Source: Sulfodiicoccus acidiphilus (lineage in GTDB: Archaea; Thermoproteota; Thermoprotei_A; Sulfolobales; Sulfolobaceae). From it: a DNA stretch of 64,000 bases. The position numbers and the translations under genes were made by a program. Each line of letters starts with the position of its first letter. The stretch's first letter is position 1. Below are positions 8,237-17,504 of this stretch, one piece after another. Below the pieces are notes generated by a model. That model made no database searches, was not told where the DNA came from, and was given only the letters and a program-made list of their open reading frames with translations. The stretch covers positions 1,178,001 to 1,242,000 of the forward strand of contig NZ_AP018553.1 in assembly GCF_003967175.1 (NCBI RefSeq), in the 5' to 3' direction.

Positions 8237-8550
8237 GGGGTTGAGGGGGTGGAAAGCCTCGCCTTTCACTGGGGTGTAGCCCCCTCATATTCAAGCACTT
8301 CTTTGTCGGGATACATTGTGACCCTAACGACGCTCCTCTCCCCAGCTCGATCGAGGACTTAACGAAAATGAGGGAGGAGCAGCCAATATCTCCCTTGAGG
8401 GACCGGACTTCACGGAAGAAAGTCCCACCTTCGAGTGGGTTCCCCCCGATCCACTCCACTGCCCACCAAACGAGGCGTGTCAACCCGAACCGGTGGTGGG
8501 AACGACGAGCCCCCTGGGAGGGTTCCCTCCCAGGGTGGGGAAGAAGTCAG
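8237..8550 (+). mobile_element. Miniature tnpB-derived element, plus-strand copy
   Basis: 314 bp from GGGGTTGAGGGGGTGGAAAG plus left hairpin to the right end GGGGAAGAAGTCAG. It shares a conserved order of blocks with 58481-58817. One is CGACGCTCCTC then CCCAGCTCGATCGAGG, which in one frame reads SSIEDLT, like the RuvC-II region of TnpB. The right part contains CCACC/GGTGG and CCCTGGGAGGG-type hairpins, the region that in IS605-family elements is transcribed as the 3' part of omegaRNA. I regard it as an internally deleted tnpB element. Short ORFs inside it are not real genes. Confidence 0.6.
8463..8550 (+). ncRNA. Candidate omegaRNA 3' scaffold/right end of a tnpB-derived element
   Basis: Right-end block aligning with those at 26262-26330, 28279-28346 and 58710-58817. 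It is GC-rich with two potential hairpins and a common terminus at GTCAG. By analogy with TnpB systems the bases just beyond 8550 would act as guide. No transcription evidence. Confidence 0.35.
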
Positions 8551-9221
8551 CATTTCGTTATAAACTACCTTGGTCAACCCCCATCAATTTTCTAGCAATT
8601 GACAGCAACCTCTATACCCTAGATGCTTATGACGGCGAGAAGTTCGTCACGTTCTCCATCAAAGAGTTGTATACTCTGAAGTACGGAGTGCAGTTGAGGA
8701 GGAGTGAAATACAGTCATTTGCATCTAAGCACGGTAAAAAAGGGAAGGAGTTGATGAGGAAGTATTCCCACGGCGAAAGGAACCGTGTAATTGATTACGT
8801 CTACAAGTTCGTGAATCAATTGCTGAAGATGTATCCCTTGATAACATTCGTTATAGAGAAGTTAAATAAACAAGGGATGTTTAATGACGCTAACGATAAA
8901 TTCTCTAAGAAGATTTCTAGGACTGTCTAGAGGAGTATTCACAGCATACTTAAATACAAGGCTCCCCTTTATGGTTACTTCGTAAAAGAGGTGAACTCGC
9001 ACCTCACATCTAAGTCCTGCCCCAGGTGTGGACGTGTTTCCCGAAAGGTCGGCGGGACCTTCACGTCTGAGAGATGCGGGTTCACCCTAGATAGGCAGTT
9101 GAACGCGTCCCTAAACATTTTCCTCAAGGTGTGCGGGTTTCCCCACGTCCGCGACATTCCACGGGTGTGGGTCGGGGTCACCCCGCTAAGGGGCGGAGGG
9201 TGTGAACGAGTTCCCTCGTGA
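8551..9221 (+). pseudogene. tnpB: TnpB (IS605/IS1341-type OrfB) pseudogene, N terminus missing, one in-frame amber
   Basis: The frame reads RuvC-I (FLAIDSNLYTLD), RuvC-II (FVIEKLNK) and then TAG at 8928-8930. After the stop the same frame continues perfectly through RSIHSILKYKAPLYGYFVKE, a zinc ribbon (CPRCG, then SERCG in place of the usual second CxxC) and RuvC-III (DRQLNASLNI), ending at TGA 9219. The stop most simply replaces a conserved TGG (Trp). The catalytic Asp, Glu and Asp are all still present. About 170-190 N-terminal residues are missing, the frame being cut by the right end of the miniature element at 8550. Confidence 0.8.
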
Positions 9222-9290
9222 CCCCGGTGAAGCCCAAGGGCTGAGGATTGATATGAAATATTATGAAATCCTATGAAGCCCAAACCCCAA
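9160..9290 (+). repeat. Right end of the second tnpB family
   Basis: Directly after the zinc ribbon and over the tnpB stop lie GGTCACCCCGCTAAGGGGCGG, then GTGAAGCCCAAGGGCTGAGG and a second GAAGCCCAAACC. The last two blocks recur at 44660-44695, which marks this as the right end/omegaRNA region of that family, distinct from the GTCAG family. Confidence 0.5.
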
Positions 9291-9942
9291 GTCTCACCAA
9301 CCTGATTAACACTAAGGACCGATTTGTCGTATAAAGGCTCGTGGAGACTTCTCGAAGATGGTGTTTAATTTATATTTTAATCTATAAATCTATATAAGAC
9401 TATTGGACCGAACCCTCTTCCACGTAGACTGAAATTTTTTGGTTTACGCATCTTCGTCGATCTTAGACGGCCTCACACGCGGACGTGGGTTTCCGCCCAG
9501 GAGGGAAGACGCGTCCCTCACCGTCGGGCTCCGAGAAGTCCCACCACCCAATCTGTCAGGACGACCGCCCGGCCGAGGGCTCGATTGCGAATCAAGGTGA
9601 ATCGAAATGGGGGGAGGGATAAACGGTAGTGAGGAGAAGCCCATGACAGTTCTATGAACTACCTCGTCCCGACGAGGCTTTCCGCTTCATCGTACATCTC
9701 GCCTAACGGTGGAGGGTAAAGCTTCAGGGCACCTAAGGCCATCCCAGCCCCGATGCTGAATCGCTCGTTACCTACGAATTACCTTTATGGGGAATAGAGG
9801 CGTAATACGTCAATCCTACCTTCGATAGAGGGTCTCACTGATCACTTAGGCCGCGGCTGCCGTCGATGTAGTGTCTTGGAAGTTGGTATTTGAACGGGAC
9901 AGTCCTCACAGGAGGGGCTTCCCCCTTAACCCCCATATAAAA
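9291..9942. other. Gene-free stretch with GC-rich remnant
   Basis: No supportable gene. 9360-9440 is AT-rich. 9455-9610 is much more GC-rich (cacgcggacgtggg, gaccgcccggccgagg) and looks like decayed foreign or insertion-element DNA, though I could not identify a family. The remainder runs into the 3' end of the aldehyde oxidoreductase gene. Confidence 0.4.
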
Positions 9943-12171
9943 TTATTTCGTTTTAATCTTCTCAAAGATTTCTTCAGGCCTAACGGGAGTCTTTGTGAAC
10001 CTAGCACCAGTGGCGTTCTCGAGAGCCCTCACTACTACAGCAGGTCCTACGATCAGACCAGCCTCTCCTATTCCCTTACTCTTCGTCACATAGGGGGAAT
10101 CGTGAGGTGTATCCGTGAACTGGCTCTTTATCTCTGGAGCTTCCATGAACGTGGGAATGAAGTAATCGGAGAAAGACACAACTAGCTGTCCATTCTCATC
10201 TAGCTTGGCTTCCTCGTAGAGTGCCTGTCCAACGGCCTGAACTACCGCACCGTGCACTTGTCCCTCTGCCAGCAACGGGTTTACCACCTTTCCGATATCG
10301 TCGTAAGAGAGGTATTTCAGAACCTTAGGTATACCATAGTCGTCCACCTCCACTATCGCCACTCCCACTCCGTAGGGGAAGGTTACGTTGGCCTCATAAA
10401 ACTGATAGGCCACTAGACCTGGGTCCTTCACCTCGTAGGCCTTCTTCGCGACTTCGTTCCAACCAACAGACTTACCGGCTGCGGTGAACTTCCCATCTTT
10501 GTAATCGACATTCTCTACACCCAACATTGAAGCGGCAACTCTCTTCATCTTATCCATGACCTTTCTCGATGCCAGGGCAGCAGCGGATCCCGCCAAACTT
10601 ATTGTCCTCGAGCCGTAGGTGCCAAACCCAGCCGGCACTATCGCAGTGTCTCCCCAGATCACGGTAACTCTCTCCATGTCAACACCGAGCTCGTCGGCCA
10701 CTATTTGTGCTATTCCGGTCTCAGTCCCTTGGCCGTGTGGTGTGGCACCCGTTATTACACTTACGTTACCATTTTCGTCGATTCTCACTTCAGCGTATTC
10801 CCAAGGGCCGAACCCACAGATCTCCAAATAGAAGGCCATTCCTACCCCTACCCTGTGCCCGCGCTTCTTCTCCTCCTCTGCCCATTTGATCAGTCTCTCG
10901 TACTCAAGCTTCTCTATCGCCTTCTTTAGCAGTCCAGGATAGTCTCCAGTGTCGTATTGGAGGCCGAACGGATTTTTGTAGGGCATCAAATCTGGAGGCA
11001 CTAGGTTCCTTAATCTTATGTCCACATCACTCATCTTCAACTCGTCCGCAGCTATGCTCATTATTCTCTCTATGATGAATGTGGCTTCAGGCCTGCTCGC
11101 ACCTCTGTACATCGTTATCGGTGGCGTATTTGTGTACACGGCCCTCGATCTTATGGCTAGGTCCTTCACTTTGTAGGGGCCAGGGATCATTGGTGGAATG
11201 ATCTGGGGTTGTATCATGCTAGTGTAGGTTATGTAAGCTCCCATTTCCACGTCCAAGGTACCCCTTATTCCCAGTAGAGTGCCGTCCCTCTTGAGGGCGA
11301 CCTCTCCCACGAAGTGATTGTGCCTAGCAGTAGACGCTAATAGTTCCTCACTTCTAGTTGCGACCCACTTGACCGTGGAGTTTAGTTTCATTGATGCCGC
11401 TATCACGGCTAGCTCTTCTGGAATGATGTGGGCCTTACTTCCGAAAGCTCCGCCTATGTCTGGCATTATAACCCTTATCTTGGAGCTCTCCAGTCCCAGC
11501 ATCCTAGAGAACTCGTTCCTAAGAATGTGGGGGATCTGAGTAGATGCCCACACCGTTAGGTATCCAGATTCGTACCTAGATACAATTCCACGTGGTTCCA
11601 TTGGCGACGGACTCAATCTCTCGTTAGCGATCTCTATTGGGACAACCACTTCGGCTTCCTTAAACGCCCGTTCGACGTTCCCTGCATTGAAGTTTGAGTC
11701 GTACGCTACGTTAGTTCCTAGGTTAGGATGCACTAGCACCTCGTCCTTCACCGCGTCCTCCATCTTGGTCACTGCCTTCAGCTCCTCGTAGTCCACATTG
11801 ACCTTTTCCACGGCGTCTCTGGCTAGATACCTATCCGTCGCTAATACCACGGCTACAGGCTCTCCGACGTACTTCACTGTGTCATGGAATATGTATCGTG
11901 GAGCGTCCTTCAAGTGTGACGTATCTATGTAAGTCACCCAAGGCCTCATGGGTTCCTTTAGGCCCAGGTCCCTCTTGGTGAAGACCGCCACCACTCCCTT
12001 ACTTTTGACTGCGTCACTTGCGTCTATAGACCTCACTCTGGCGTGAGGGTATGGAGACCTCACGAAGGCTGCGTGGAGTCCCTGGAAGTTGATGTCGTCT
12101 ATGTAATTTTGCCTCCCCGTTATCAGTCTAGGGTCGAAGACTCTCTTTATGGGCTTTCCGACGTAGGTCAT
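9943..12171 (-). CDS. cutA: Aldehyde oxidoreductase large (molybdopterin) subunit, CutA/CoxL-like
   Basis: 742 residues, xanthine-oxidase family. The molybdopterin-binding GGAFGSK is at 240-246 and YRGASRPE at 355-362. The latter lacks the active-site cysteine motif (AYRCSFR) of true CO dehydrogenase, so an aldehyde oxidase is favoured. The catalytic Glu is in GIGEAG (E703). In Sulfolobales the homologous three-subunit enzyme oxidises glyceraldehyde in the non-phosphorylative Entner-Doudoroff pathway; the substrate here is inferred. The start overlaps the small-subunit stop by 4 nt. Last gene of the operon FAD subunit - FeS subunit - Mo subunit. Confidence 0.92.
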   Translation of the reverse strand: MTYVGKPIKRVFDPRLITGRQNYIDDINFQGLHAAFVRSPYPHARVRSIDASDAVKSKGVVAVFTKRDLGLKEPMRPWVTYIDTSHLKDAPRYIFHDTVKYVGEPVAVVLATDRYLARDAVEKVNVDYEELKAVTKMEDAVKDEVLVHPNLGTNVAYDSNFNAGNVERAFKEAEVVVPIEIANERLSPSPMEPRGIVSRYESGYLTVWASTQIPHILRNEFSRMLGLESSKIRVIMPDIGGAFGSKAHIIPEELAVIAASMKLNSTVKWVATRSEELLASTARHNHFVGEVALKRDGTLLGIRGTLDVEMGAYITYTSMIQPQIIPPMIPGPYKVKDLAIRSRAVYTNTPPITMYRGASRPEATFIIERIMSIAADELKMSDVDIRLRNLVPPDLMPYKNPFGLQYDTGDYPGLLKKAIEKLEYERLIKWAEEEKKRGHRVGVGMAFYLEICGFGPWEYAEVRIDENGNVSVITGATPHGQGTETGIAQIVADELGVDMERVTVIWGDTAIVPAGFGTYGSRTISLAGSAAALASRKVMDKMKRVAASMLGVENVDYKDGKFTAAGKSVGWNEVAKKAYEVKDPGLVAYQFYEANVTFPYGVGVAIVEVDDYGIPKVLKYLSYDDIGKVVNPLLAEGQVHGAVVQAVGQALYEEAKLDENGQLVVSFSDYFIPTFMEAPEIKSQFTDTPHDSPYVTKSKGIGEAGLIVGPAVVVRALENATGARFTKTPVRPEEIFEKIKTK

Positions 12172-12662
12172 GCTCCCATCCTCTTAGCTGCCTCCCTTAC
12201 GGCCTTTACTATGTTCTGATAGCCAGTGCACCTGCACAAGTTCCCATGCATGTAATTCCTTATCTCCTCCTCGCTCGGGTTCTTGTGTTCCTTTAGTAGG
12301 GCATAGGCGTTCATTATCATACCAGAAGTGCAGTATCCGCACTGCAGGGCGTGGTTCTCCCAGAACGCCTCTTGGAGCGGGTGGAGTTTACCTTCGACTG
12401 AAAGGCCCTCTATGGTGGTTATATCCGACCCGTCGGCTTGGACAGTCAATACGGTGCAGGACTTAATCGGCTTACCGTTCATTAAGACTGTACAGGCCCC
12501 GCAGACCGATGTGTCACATCCCACCTTAGTGCCAGTCAGTCCGATGTCTCTTAGGGTGTGAACTAGTAACTTCCTAGGCTCCACTTCAACCTGGTGGACC
12601 ACGTTGTTTATCCTCAGACTGACCTTCGTTGTCTCTCCTGGTCTAACCAAAGTGGACATCAC
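12168..12662 (-). CDS. cutC: Aldehyde oxidoreductase small subunit, two [2Fe-2S] clusters
   Basis: 164 residues. The plant-type ferredoxin motif has C49, C54, C57 and C69 ([10 protein letters not shown]). The C-terminal cluster motif has C108, C111, C143 and C145 (CGYC and CRC). This is the standard small subunit of the xanthine dehydrogenase family, carrying electrons from the molybdenum centre to FAD. Overlaps both neighbours by 4 nt, so the operon is tightly coupled. The ATG overlaps the stop of the FAD subunit. Confidence 0.93.
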   Translation of the reverse strand: MMSTLVRPGETTKVSLRINNVVHQVEVEPRKLLVHTLRDIGLTGTKVGCDTSVCGACTVLMNGKPIKSCTVLTVQADGSDITTIEGLSVEGKLHPLQEAFWENHALQCGYCTSGMIMNAYALLKEHKNPSEEEIRNYMHGNLCRCTGYQNIVKAVREAAKRMGA

Positions 12663-13501
12663 GATGCACCTCTCAGTCCTCTCATTGTCACTAGCTTGAT
12701 CAGTTCTTTACGATAGGACGAACTGGCCCTCACGTCAGAGGGCGGAGACGCACCCTTCAAGGCGAGTTCTGCGGCCTCCCTCAAGTTCTCTTCGTTTAGC
12801 TTCCTTCCCTTTAGAAACTCCTCGGCTTCCTTAGCTCTGTAGGGTCTGTCAGCGGCGCTGGCGTAACTGAGTCTCACGTCTTCCACCTCCTCTCCCTTCA
12901 TCTTCAGCATTACAGCCGCGGAAACTATAGCATAGTCTCCGGCTCTCCTCACTAGCTTCACGTATGTCGTCTTGTAGTCTGCGTGGGTTGGGATCTTTAT
13001 TTCGCGCAGTATCTCCCCCTGCTTCAGTTGGGTAGTGAATGGACCCTTGAAGAAGTCTGAAGCCTTAACTTCCCTCTCTCCGTTAACGGACTTAACTACG
13101 AATCTGGCCTCTGCTGCAAGGAGGACAGCTGGGGAATCTGAGGCAGGATCGGCGTTGCAAACGCTGCCCCCCAATGTCCCCATGTTCCTTACCTGCGAGT
13201 CACCAACTTGTGAAAGCGCTTTAACGAGAAGGGGAGTAGCCTTTCTCAGCTCTGTTCTGGACAGGATCTCTGAGTACTTGGTGGTAGCCCCGATCCTTAC
13301 TTCATTATCTGACAGGTTAAAACCATTCATGTTCAGAGGAGTCAGGTCAACCAAATAGGAGGGGTTGGCAACCCTTAGGCGCATCATGGGAATTAGACTC
13401 TGTCCACCTGCCAGTGGGCGACTATCCTTCTCTTTCTCTAAAAACTTTAGGGCCTCTTCTATGGTGGAGGGTCTAAAGTATCCGACCTCTCTAGGGTACA
13501 C
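12659..13501 (-). CDS. cutB: Aldehyde oxidoreductase medium subunit, FAD-binding
   Basis: 280 residues. FAD-binding motifs are [10 protein letters not shown] (about 32-41) and [14 protein letters not shown] (about 107-121), as in CoxM/CutB. First gene of the operon on the minus strand. The upstream region shows TTTATATTCCAT on the minus strand, a plausible TATA box. Delivers electrons to an acceptor that is not identified. Confidence 0.92.
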   Translation of the reverse strand: MYPREVGYFRPSTIEEALKFLEKEKDSRPLAGGQSLIPMMRLRVANPSYLVDLTPLNMNGFNLSDNEVRIGATTKYSEILSRTELRKATPLLVKALSQVGDSQVRNMGTLGGSVCNADPASDSPAVLLAAEARFVVKSVNGEREVKASDFFKGPFTTQLKQGEILREIKIPTHADYKTTYVKLVRRAGDYAIVSAAVMLKMKGEEVEDVRLSYASAADRPYRAKEAEEFLKGRKLNEENLREAAELALKGASPPSDVRASSSYRKELIKLVTMRGLRGAS

Positions 13502-13664
13502 GCCTAAATAGTATCATTATGGAATATAAACATGTTTTAGAACTGAGCTCACAGTAGTCCAGACTCTTGGAACCTTGCCAATTCATCGTGTCCTGCCGCT
13601 TTCCTAACGAAAGGTTTTATGTCACCGTACACAACCGTCCTTCACGTTAAAGGTAAGCGGACGT

Positions 13665-14576
13665 TTGAAGAACACGATCCTTATCGCCCTTCTAGCTCTA
13701 CTACTCTGTCAGGTCGTCTTCGGTAGTACAATACACTTCAACTGGACCCAGAATACTCTCACTTCCTCTAGGGAGTTTGCTGGCCTCGTGGCTGCTGGAG
13801 CTAACATTACTGGGGTATCTGCTGTCCTCACCCTTCCTGAAATGAAAGAGAACAGCTCCTCGCTTGGTCAGTTGTCTAAGTTCCTCTTAGGCTACTGGAT
13901 AGGATTGAGTGCAGGGGGATCCTTCGTCCAGGCCGGGCTCATACCGGTTATAACTACTGAGCAGATCGGAACTCAGAGCTTTTACACTTTCGTAGGGTGG
14001 GAGTCCTTCTTCATGTATATGCAAGATGGGGTCTACCTTTGGCCTCAAGGCAATGTGACGTTCTATTCTCAGGGTTTTCCTCCCTCAGAGATACGAGGTC
14101 TGGTAGATGCCTCTCGAGTCGTCGAGGTTAAAGGGGGTGAAGTAAACGTAACCGTCAGAGAAGTTAGGTCGGGAGAGTTGCTGGCCACCTTTAACGGTAC
14201 TCTAGGAGGAAAAGTCGTGGTGCGTGGATCGTTTGATCAGGCCATGTTCGAGGTGGAGCTCTACCCACCTACTTATCCGAATGGAACTCAAGTTCCCGCT
14301 CCTCCACCTACTTACTTTCCTAACATCACTTTCTACGATCCGCTAGTTTTCGAGAATGGCTCTTGGATCACCCCAGTGGTTTTCACTGGTTTTTCCCAAC
14401 CCTTAGGAATAGAGGTCACCTATACAGGAGAGTCAATCGAGGTGTACAGAGCACCTCTAGGGGGCAACGTAAGCTCATCGCCCTACATGCTTCGGGAACT
14501 TCTAGCCCCCTTACCGCTAACGGCTACTTTGGTATTGGCAATAGTTGTATTCCCTCGGAGACTATCTGGAAAGTAA
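13665..14576 (+). CDS. Secreted peptidase G1 (eqolisin/A4)-like protein, membrane-anchored
   Basis: 303 residues. N-terminal signal sequence (residues 1-20), many N-glycosylation sequons and a C-terminal hydrophobic helix (about 277-297) followed by RR, so it should be exported and anchored. The block LPE...YWIGLSAGGSFVQAG...YTFVGWESFF matches the order of G1 glutamic peptidases (W78, Q89 and a W-E pair near 113). Q89 would be the catalytic Gln. The partner catalytic Glu cannot be placed with confidence. TTG start. Fits extracellular proteolysis at acid pH. Confidence 0.6.
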   Translation: MKNTILIALLALLLCQVVFGSTIHFNWTQNTLTSSREFAGLVAAGANITGVSAVLTLPEMKENSSSLGQLSKFLLGYWIGLSAGGSFVQAGLIPVITTEQIGTQSFYTFVGWESFFMYMQDGVYLWPQGNVTFYSQGFPPSEIRGLVDASRVVEVKGGEVNVTVREVRSGELLATFNGTLGGKVVVRGSFDQAMFEVELYPPTYPNGTQVPAPPPTYFPNITFYDPLVFENGSWITPVVFTGFSQPLGIEVTYTGESIEVYRAPLGGNVSSSPYMLRELLAPLPLTATLVLAIVVFPRRLSGK

Positions 14577-14690
14577 GTCTTGGGTTGCACAGCTTCGCCG
14601 AAATCGTTCACATCTACTCAGAACAGGCCATTGAACCCGGACTTCTCTTGAATCCCCAAGATTTAACCTCCAGCTGCTTTATCTCAGCTC

Positions 14691-15620
14691 GTGAGTGTTG
14701 AGCTACGATCGGTCACCAAGAGGTACGGGGACTACAAGGCCGTAAATGGTGTTAGTCTTCATATAGAGAAGGGAGAGCTCTTCGTGTTCCTAGGTCCTTC
14801 GGGTTCCGGTAAGACGACCCTCCTCAGACTGGTAGCGGGACTGGAGAAGGCGGATGAAGGCAAGATAATATTGGACGGAACTGACGTCACATCTTTACCC
14901 CCCTCTAAGAGGAACGTCTCCATGGTCTTTCAGAATTATGCTCTCTTCCCTCACAAGACCGTCCTTCAGAATCTCTTGTTACCTGTGGAAGGAGATAGGG
15001 ACGCTCTATCCAAGGTGAGGGACGTTGCAGCCAAGCTAAAGATAGATGACCTCCTCGACAGATACCCAAGTAGTCTATCAGGTGGGCAGCAACAAAGGGT
15101 AGCCCTGGCTAGGGCTCTAGTCAAGTTACCCAGGCTTTTTCTAATGGACGAACCCCTCTCCAACCTAGATGCTCCACTAAGGTTCTCTGCTAGACACCTA
15201 ATAAGGGAACTCCAGCGAGAAAGTGGGATAACTACGATCTACGTCACCCACGATCAGGGAGAGGCCATGGCAATTGCTGATAGAATTGCTATCATGAATA
15301 GGGGGAGGATAGTCCAAGTCGGTGCTCCAGAGGAGGTTTACAACGAGCCCACCGACCAGTTCGTGGCCTCCTTCATAGGGTACCCTCCGATGGTAATAGT
15401 GGACAGTGTCGGAGTTAGAGCAGAGGACGTGGTGTTGGGCCAAGGCGAGAGGAACGGTGTAGTGAAGGATGTGGAGTTCATGGGAGACCGATATTTGGTT
15501 TATGTTTCTGAGGGAGAGAAGGAAATCATGGCCTTCTCCAGAACCAAGCCGAAGATAGGGGATAATGTAAGGTTTTCTATAACTAAGTTCTTCAAGTTCG
15601 AAGAGTTCAGAGCTCACTGA
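14691..15620 (+). CDS. ABC transporter ATP-binding protein, MalK/PotA-like
   Basis: 309 residues. Walker A GPSGSGKT (about 35-42), Q-loop, signature LSGGQQQR, Walker B LFLMDEP and H-loop TIYVTHD are all intact. A short C-terminal TOBE-like domain follows after about residue 235. This is an importer ATPase of the sugar/polyamine/phosphonate type, but no permease or binding protein is encoded nearby, so it probably energises a transporter encoded elsewhere. GTG start. Convergent with the peroxiredoxin gene, overlapping 14 nt. Confidence 0.88.
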   Translation: MSVELRSVTKRYGDYKAVNGVSLHIEKGELFVFLGPSGSGKTTLLRLVAGLEKADEGKIILDGTDVTSLPPSKRNVSMVFQNYALFPHKTVLQNLLLPVEGDRDALSKVRDVAAKLKIDDLLDRYPSSLSGGQQQRVALARALVKLPRLFLMDEPLSNLDAPLRFSARHLIRELQRESGITTIYVTHDQGEAMAIADRIAIMNRGRIVQVGAPEEVYNEPTDQFVASFIGYPPMVIVDSVGVRAEDVVLGQGERNGVVKDVEFMGDRYLVYVSEGEKEIMAFSRTKPKIGDNVRFSITKFFKFEEFRAH

Positions 15621-16020
15621 GGACCCGGAGAGTCTCCCTCACGTGGCTCACTGGATCGAAGAGCGAACAGTACCTGAACCTCTCCTTCCCTACACTATCC
15701 ACTAGTACGGTCGCCCTGCATTTCATGAAGTCCTTGAGTCCGAATCTTTGTCTCAAGGCATCCTTCGGATCGCTAACTAGCGTGAAGGGGAGCGAGAACT
15801 CCTCGGAGAATTTCACGTGGGTGTCGACAGGATCCTTACTCACTCCTATTACTTCGGTCTCAAAAGAATGGAAGTATTCTATCTTGTCTCTGAAGGCTAT
15901 CGCCTCCACCGTACATAATTTGGCGAAGTCCTTGATGTAGAAGAACAACACCAAGTTCCTCCCTCTATACGAGTTCAAGTCGAAGTCGCAAACTTCCTTA
16001 ACTTTCATGGGTTGGGCCAA
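15607..16020 (-). CDS. Peroxiredoxin, Bcp/AhpC-TSA-like
   Basis: 137 residues, thioredoxin fold. The peroxidatic Cys lies in the block FFYIKDFAKLCTVEA, corresponding to YPKDFTPGCTVEA of Bcp; the usual Pro-Gly before the Cys is replaced. The rest of the family pattern (IGVSKDPVDTHVKFSEEFSLPFTLVSD) is clear. Shorter than usual Bcp (about 150), with the N-terminal strand abbreviated. Probably reduces hydroperoxides. Confidence 0.82.
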   Translation of the reverse strand: MAQPMKVKEVCDFDLNSYRGRNLVLFFYIKDFAKLCTVEAIAFRDKIEYFHSFETEVIGVSKDPVDTHVKFSEEFSLPFTLVSDPKDALRQRFGLKDFMKCRATVLVDSVGKERFRYCSLFDPVSHVRETLRVLSEL

Positions 16021-16194
16021 TAGTTCCCGATTATAACTTCATTTTTCCTGTTTTAGTTGTAGAATATGCGTGGGAGGAATTGACAGGATCTGTGTATATT
16101 AACAGTCATAACCTTGTCAAATACTATTCTCATTTTCAGAATATTGTAGAAAGTGTATGGTAAGGTTTAAATCAGGCTAGGAGTGATGCAGGTC

Positions 16195-17500
16195 ATGAGC
16201 GAAGGCTGGTACGAGATCTCCCTTAAGATGCACAGGAAGTACGGTGGAAAGATAGAGGTTCTGCCGAAAGTTCCAATATCCAGCCTCAAGGACTTCGCCG
16301 TCTGGTACACCCCAGGTGTGGCCGAGCCATCTAGGAGCATATCCAAAGACCCTGACCTCAGTTTCGAGCTCACCTCCAGGTGGAACACCATAGCTGTTGT
16401 GACGGACGGTACGCGGGTCCTGGGTCTGGGGAACATAGGCCCAGAGGCTAGCTATCCAGTGATGGAGGGAAAATCAATGATATTCAAGTACTTGGGGGAG
16501 TAGATGCTATTCCATTGCCTATCAGAGTCAGTAACGCGGATGAGTTCATAGATACCGTTAAAAGACTTGAACCCGCCTTCGGGGAATAAACCTCGAGGAC
16601 ATCGAGAGTCCTAAGTGTTTCCATATTCTCGATAGGCTCAGGAAGGAGATGCAGATACCAGTGTGGCACGACGACCAGCAAGGCACCGCCACGGCTATAC
16701 TTGCTGGCTTAATCAATGCCCTCAAGTTAGTTAATAAGAAGCTCAATGACGTGACCGTGACGCTCATAGGAGCAGGCGCAGCAAACATAGCAGCAGCGAG
16801 GCTTCTCATCAGGGCTGAAGTGAAGCCTGGGAACATGATCCTTGTGGATAGGGTAGGGATATTGAACTCCTACAGGGAAGACATGGATAGAATGATGTTC
16901 GAGAACAAATGGAAGTACGAACTGGCCCTCCAGACTAACTCAGAGAACAGAACGGGAGGAATCGAGGAGGCCATGCGGGGAGTTGACGTGGTCATCGCTA
17001 CCTCCACTCCCGGTCCAGGAGTAATAAAGAAGGAATGGGTAGCTAAGATGAACAAGGATCCAGTGGTGTTTGCTTTGGCCAACCCAGTTCCCGAGATATG
17101 GCCCCACGAAGCCAAGGAGGGAGGGGCCAAGGTAGTGGCAACCGGTCGTAGTGACTTCCCCAACCAAGTCAACAATAGCTTAGTGTTTCCCGCGGTGTTC
17201 AGGGGCGTGTTGGACGTCAGAGGCAGGACAATCACAGACGACATGGCCGTAGCCGCAGCTAGGGCACTTGCAGCGTACGCCGAGGAGAAGGGTCTCAACG
17301 AAGACTACATCCTCCCCACTATGGAGGAGACTGGGGCTTATATAAGGACAGCGGTAGCTGTTGGGGAGAAGGCCATGGAACTAGGGCTTGCTAGGGTGAG
17401 CAGGACGCGGGAGGAGCTACAGGCATCCGCAGCTAAGGCCATTACTTCATCAAAGGCTAAATACGAGGCCCTAGTTAAGGCCGGCTTAATAGAGGTGTGA
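16195..17500 (+). pseudogene. NAD(P)-dependent malic enzyme, interrupted by two -1 frameshifts in G runs
   Basis: The protein (oxidative decarboxylation of malate to pyruvate) is complete in sequence: YTPGVAEPS near residue 39, then IPVWHDDQQGTATA and the NAD motif IGAGAAN, ending normally at 17500. The frame breaks twice. At 16494-16498 a run of five G should be six to continue [11 protein letters not shown]. At 16581-16584 four G should be five to continue PAFGGINLED. Restoring one G at each site rebuilds an uninterrupted enzyme of about 435 residues. Two under-length homopolymers suggest sequencing error at least as much as decay. ATG 16195 fits a TATA box (GGTTTAAAT) centred near 16167; GTG 16183 and ATG 16186 are alternatives. 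Confidence 0.85.
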
Positions 17501-17504
17501 TAGG

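Noticed and set aside
8368-8595. 75-residue plus-strand ORF
   Set aside because: Runs through the right end of the miniature element into the unrelated tnpB fragment. It contains only relic tnpB coding sequence.
8928-8930. Amber codon read as pyrrolysine or programmed readthrough in tnpB
   Set aside because: Sulfolobales are not known to use pyrrolysine, the gene also lacks its N terminus, and no readthrough signal is visible. A nonsense mutation is simpler.
9943-12171. Carbon monoxide dehydrogenase large subunit
   Set aside because: The active-site loop reads YRGASRPE, not the Cys-containing AYRCSFR loop of form I CO dehydrogenase. Aldehyde oxidoreductase is better supported.
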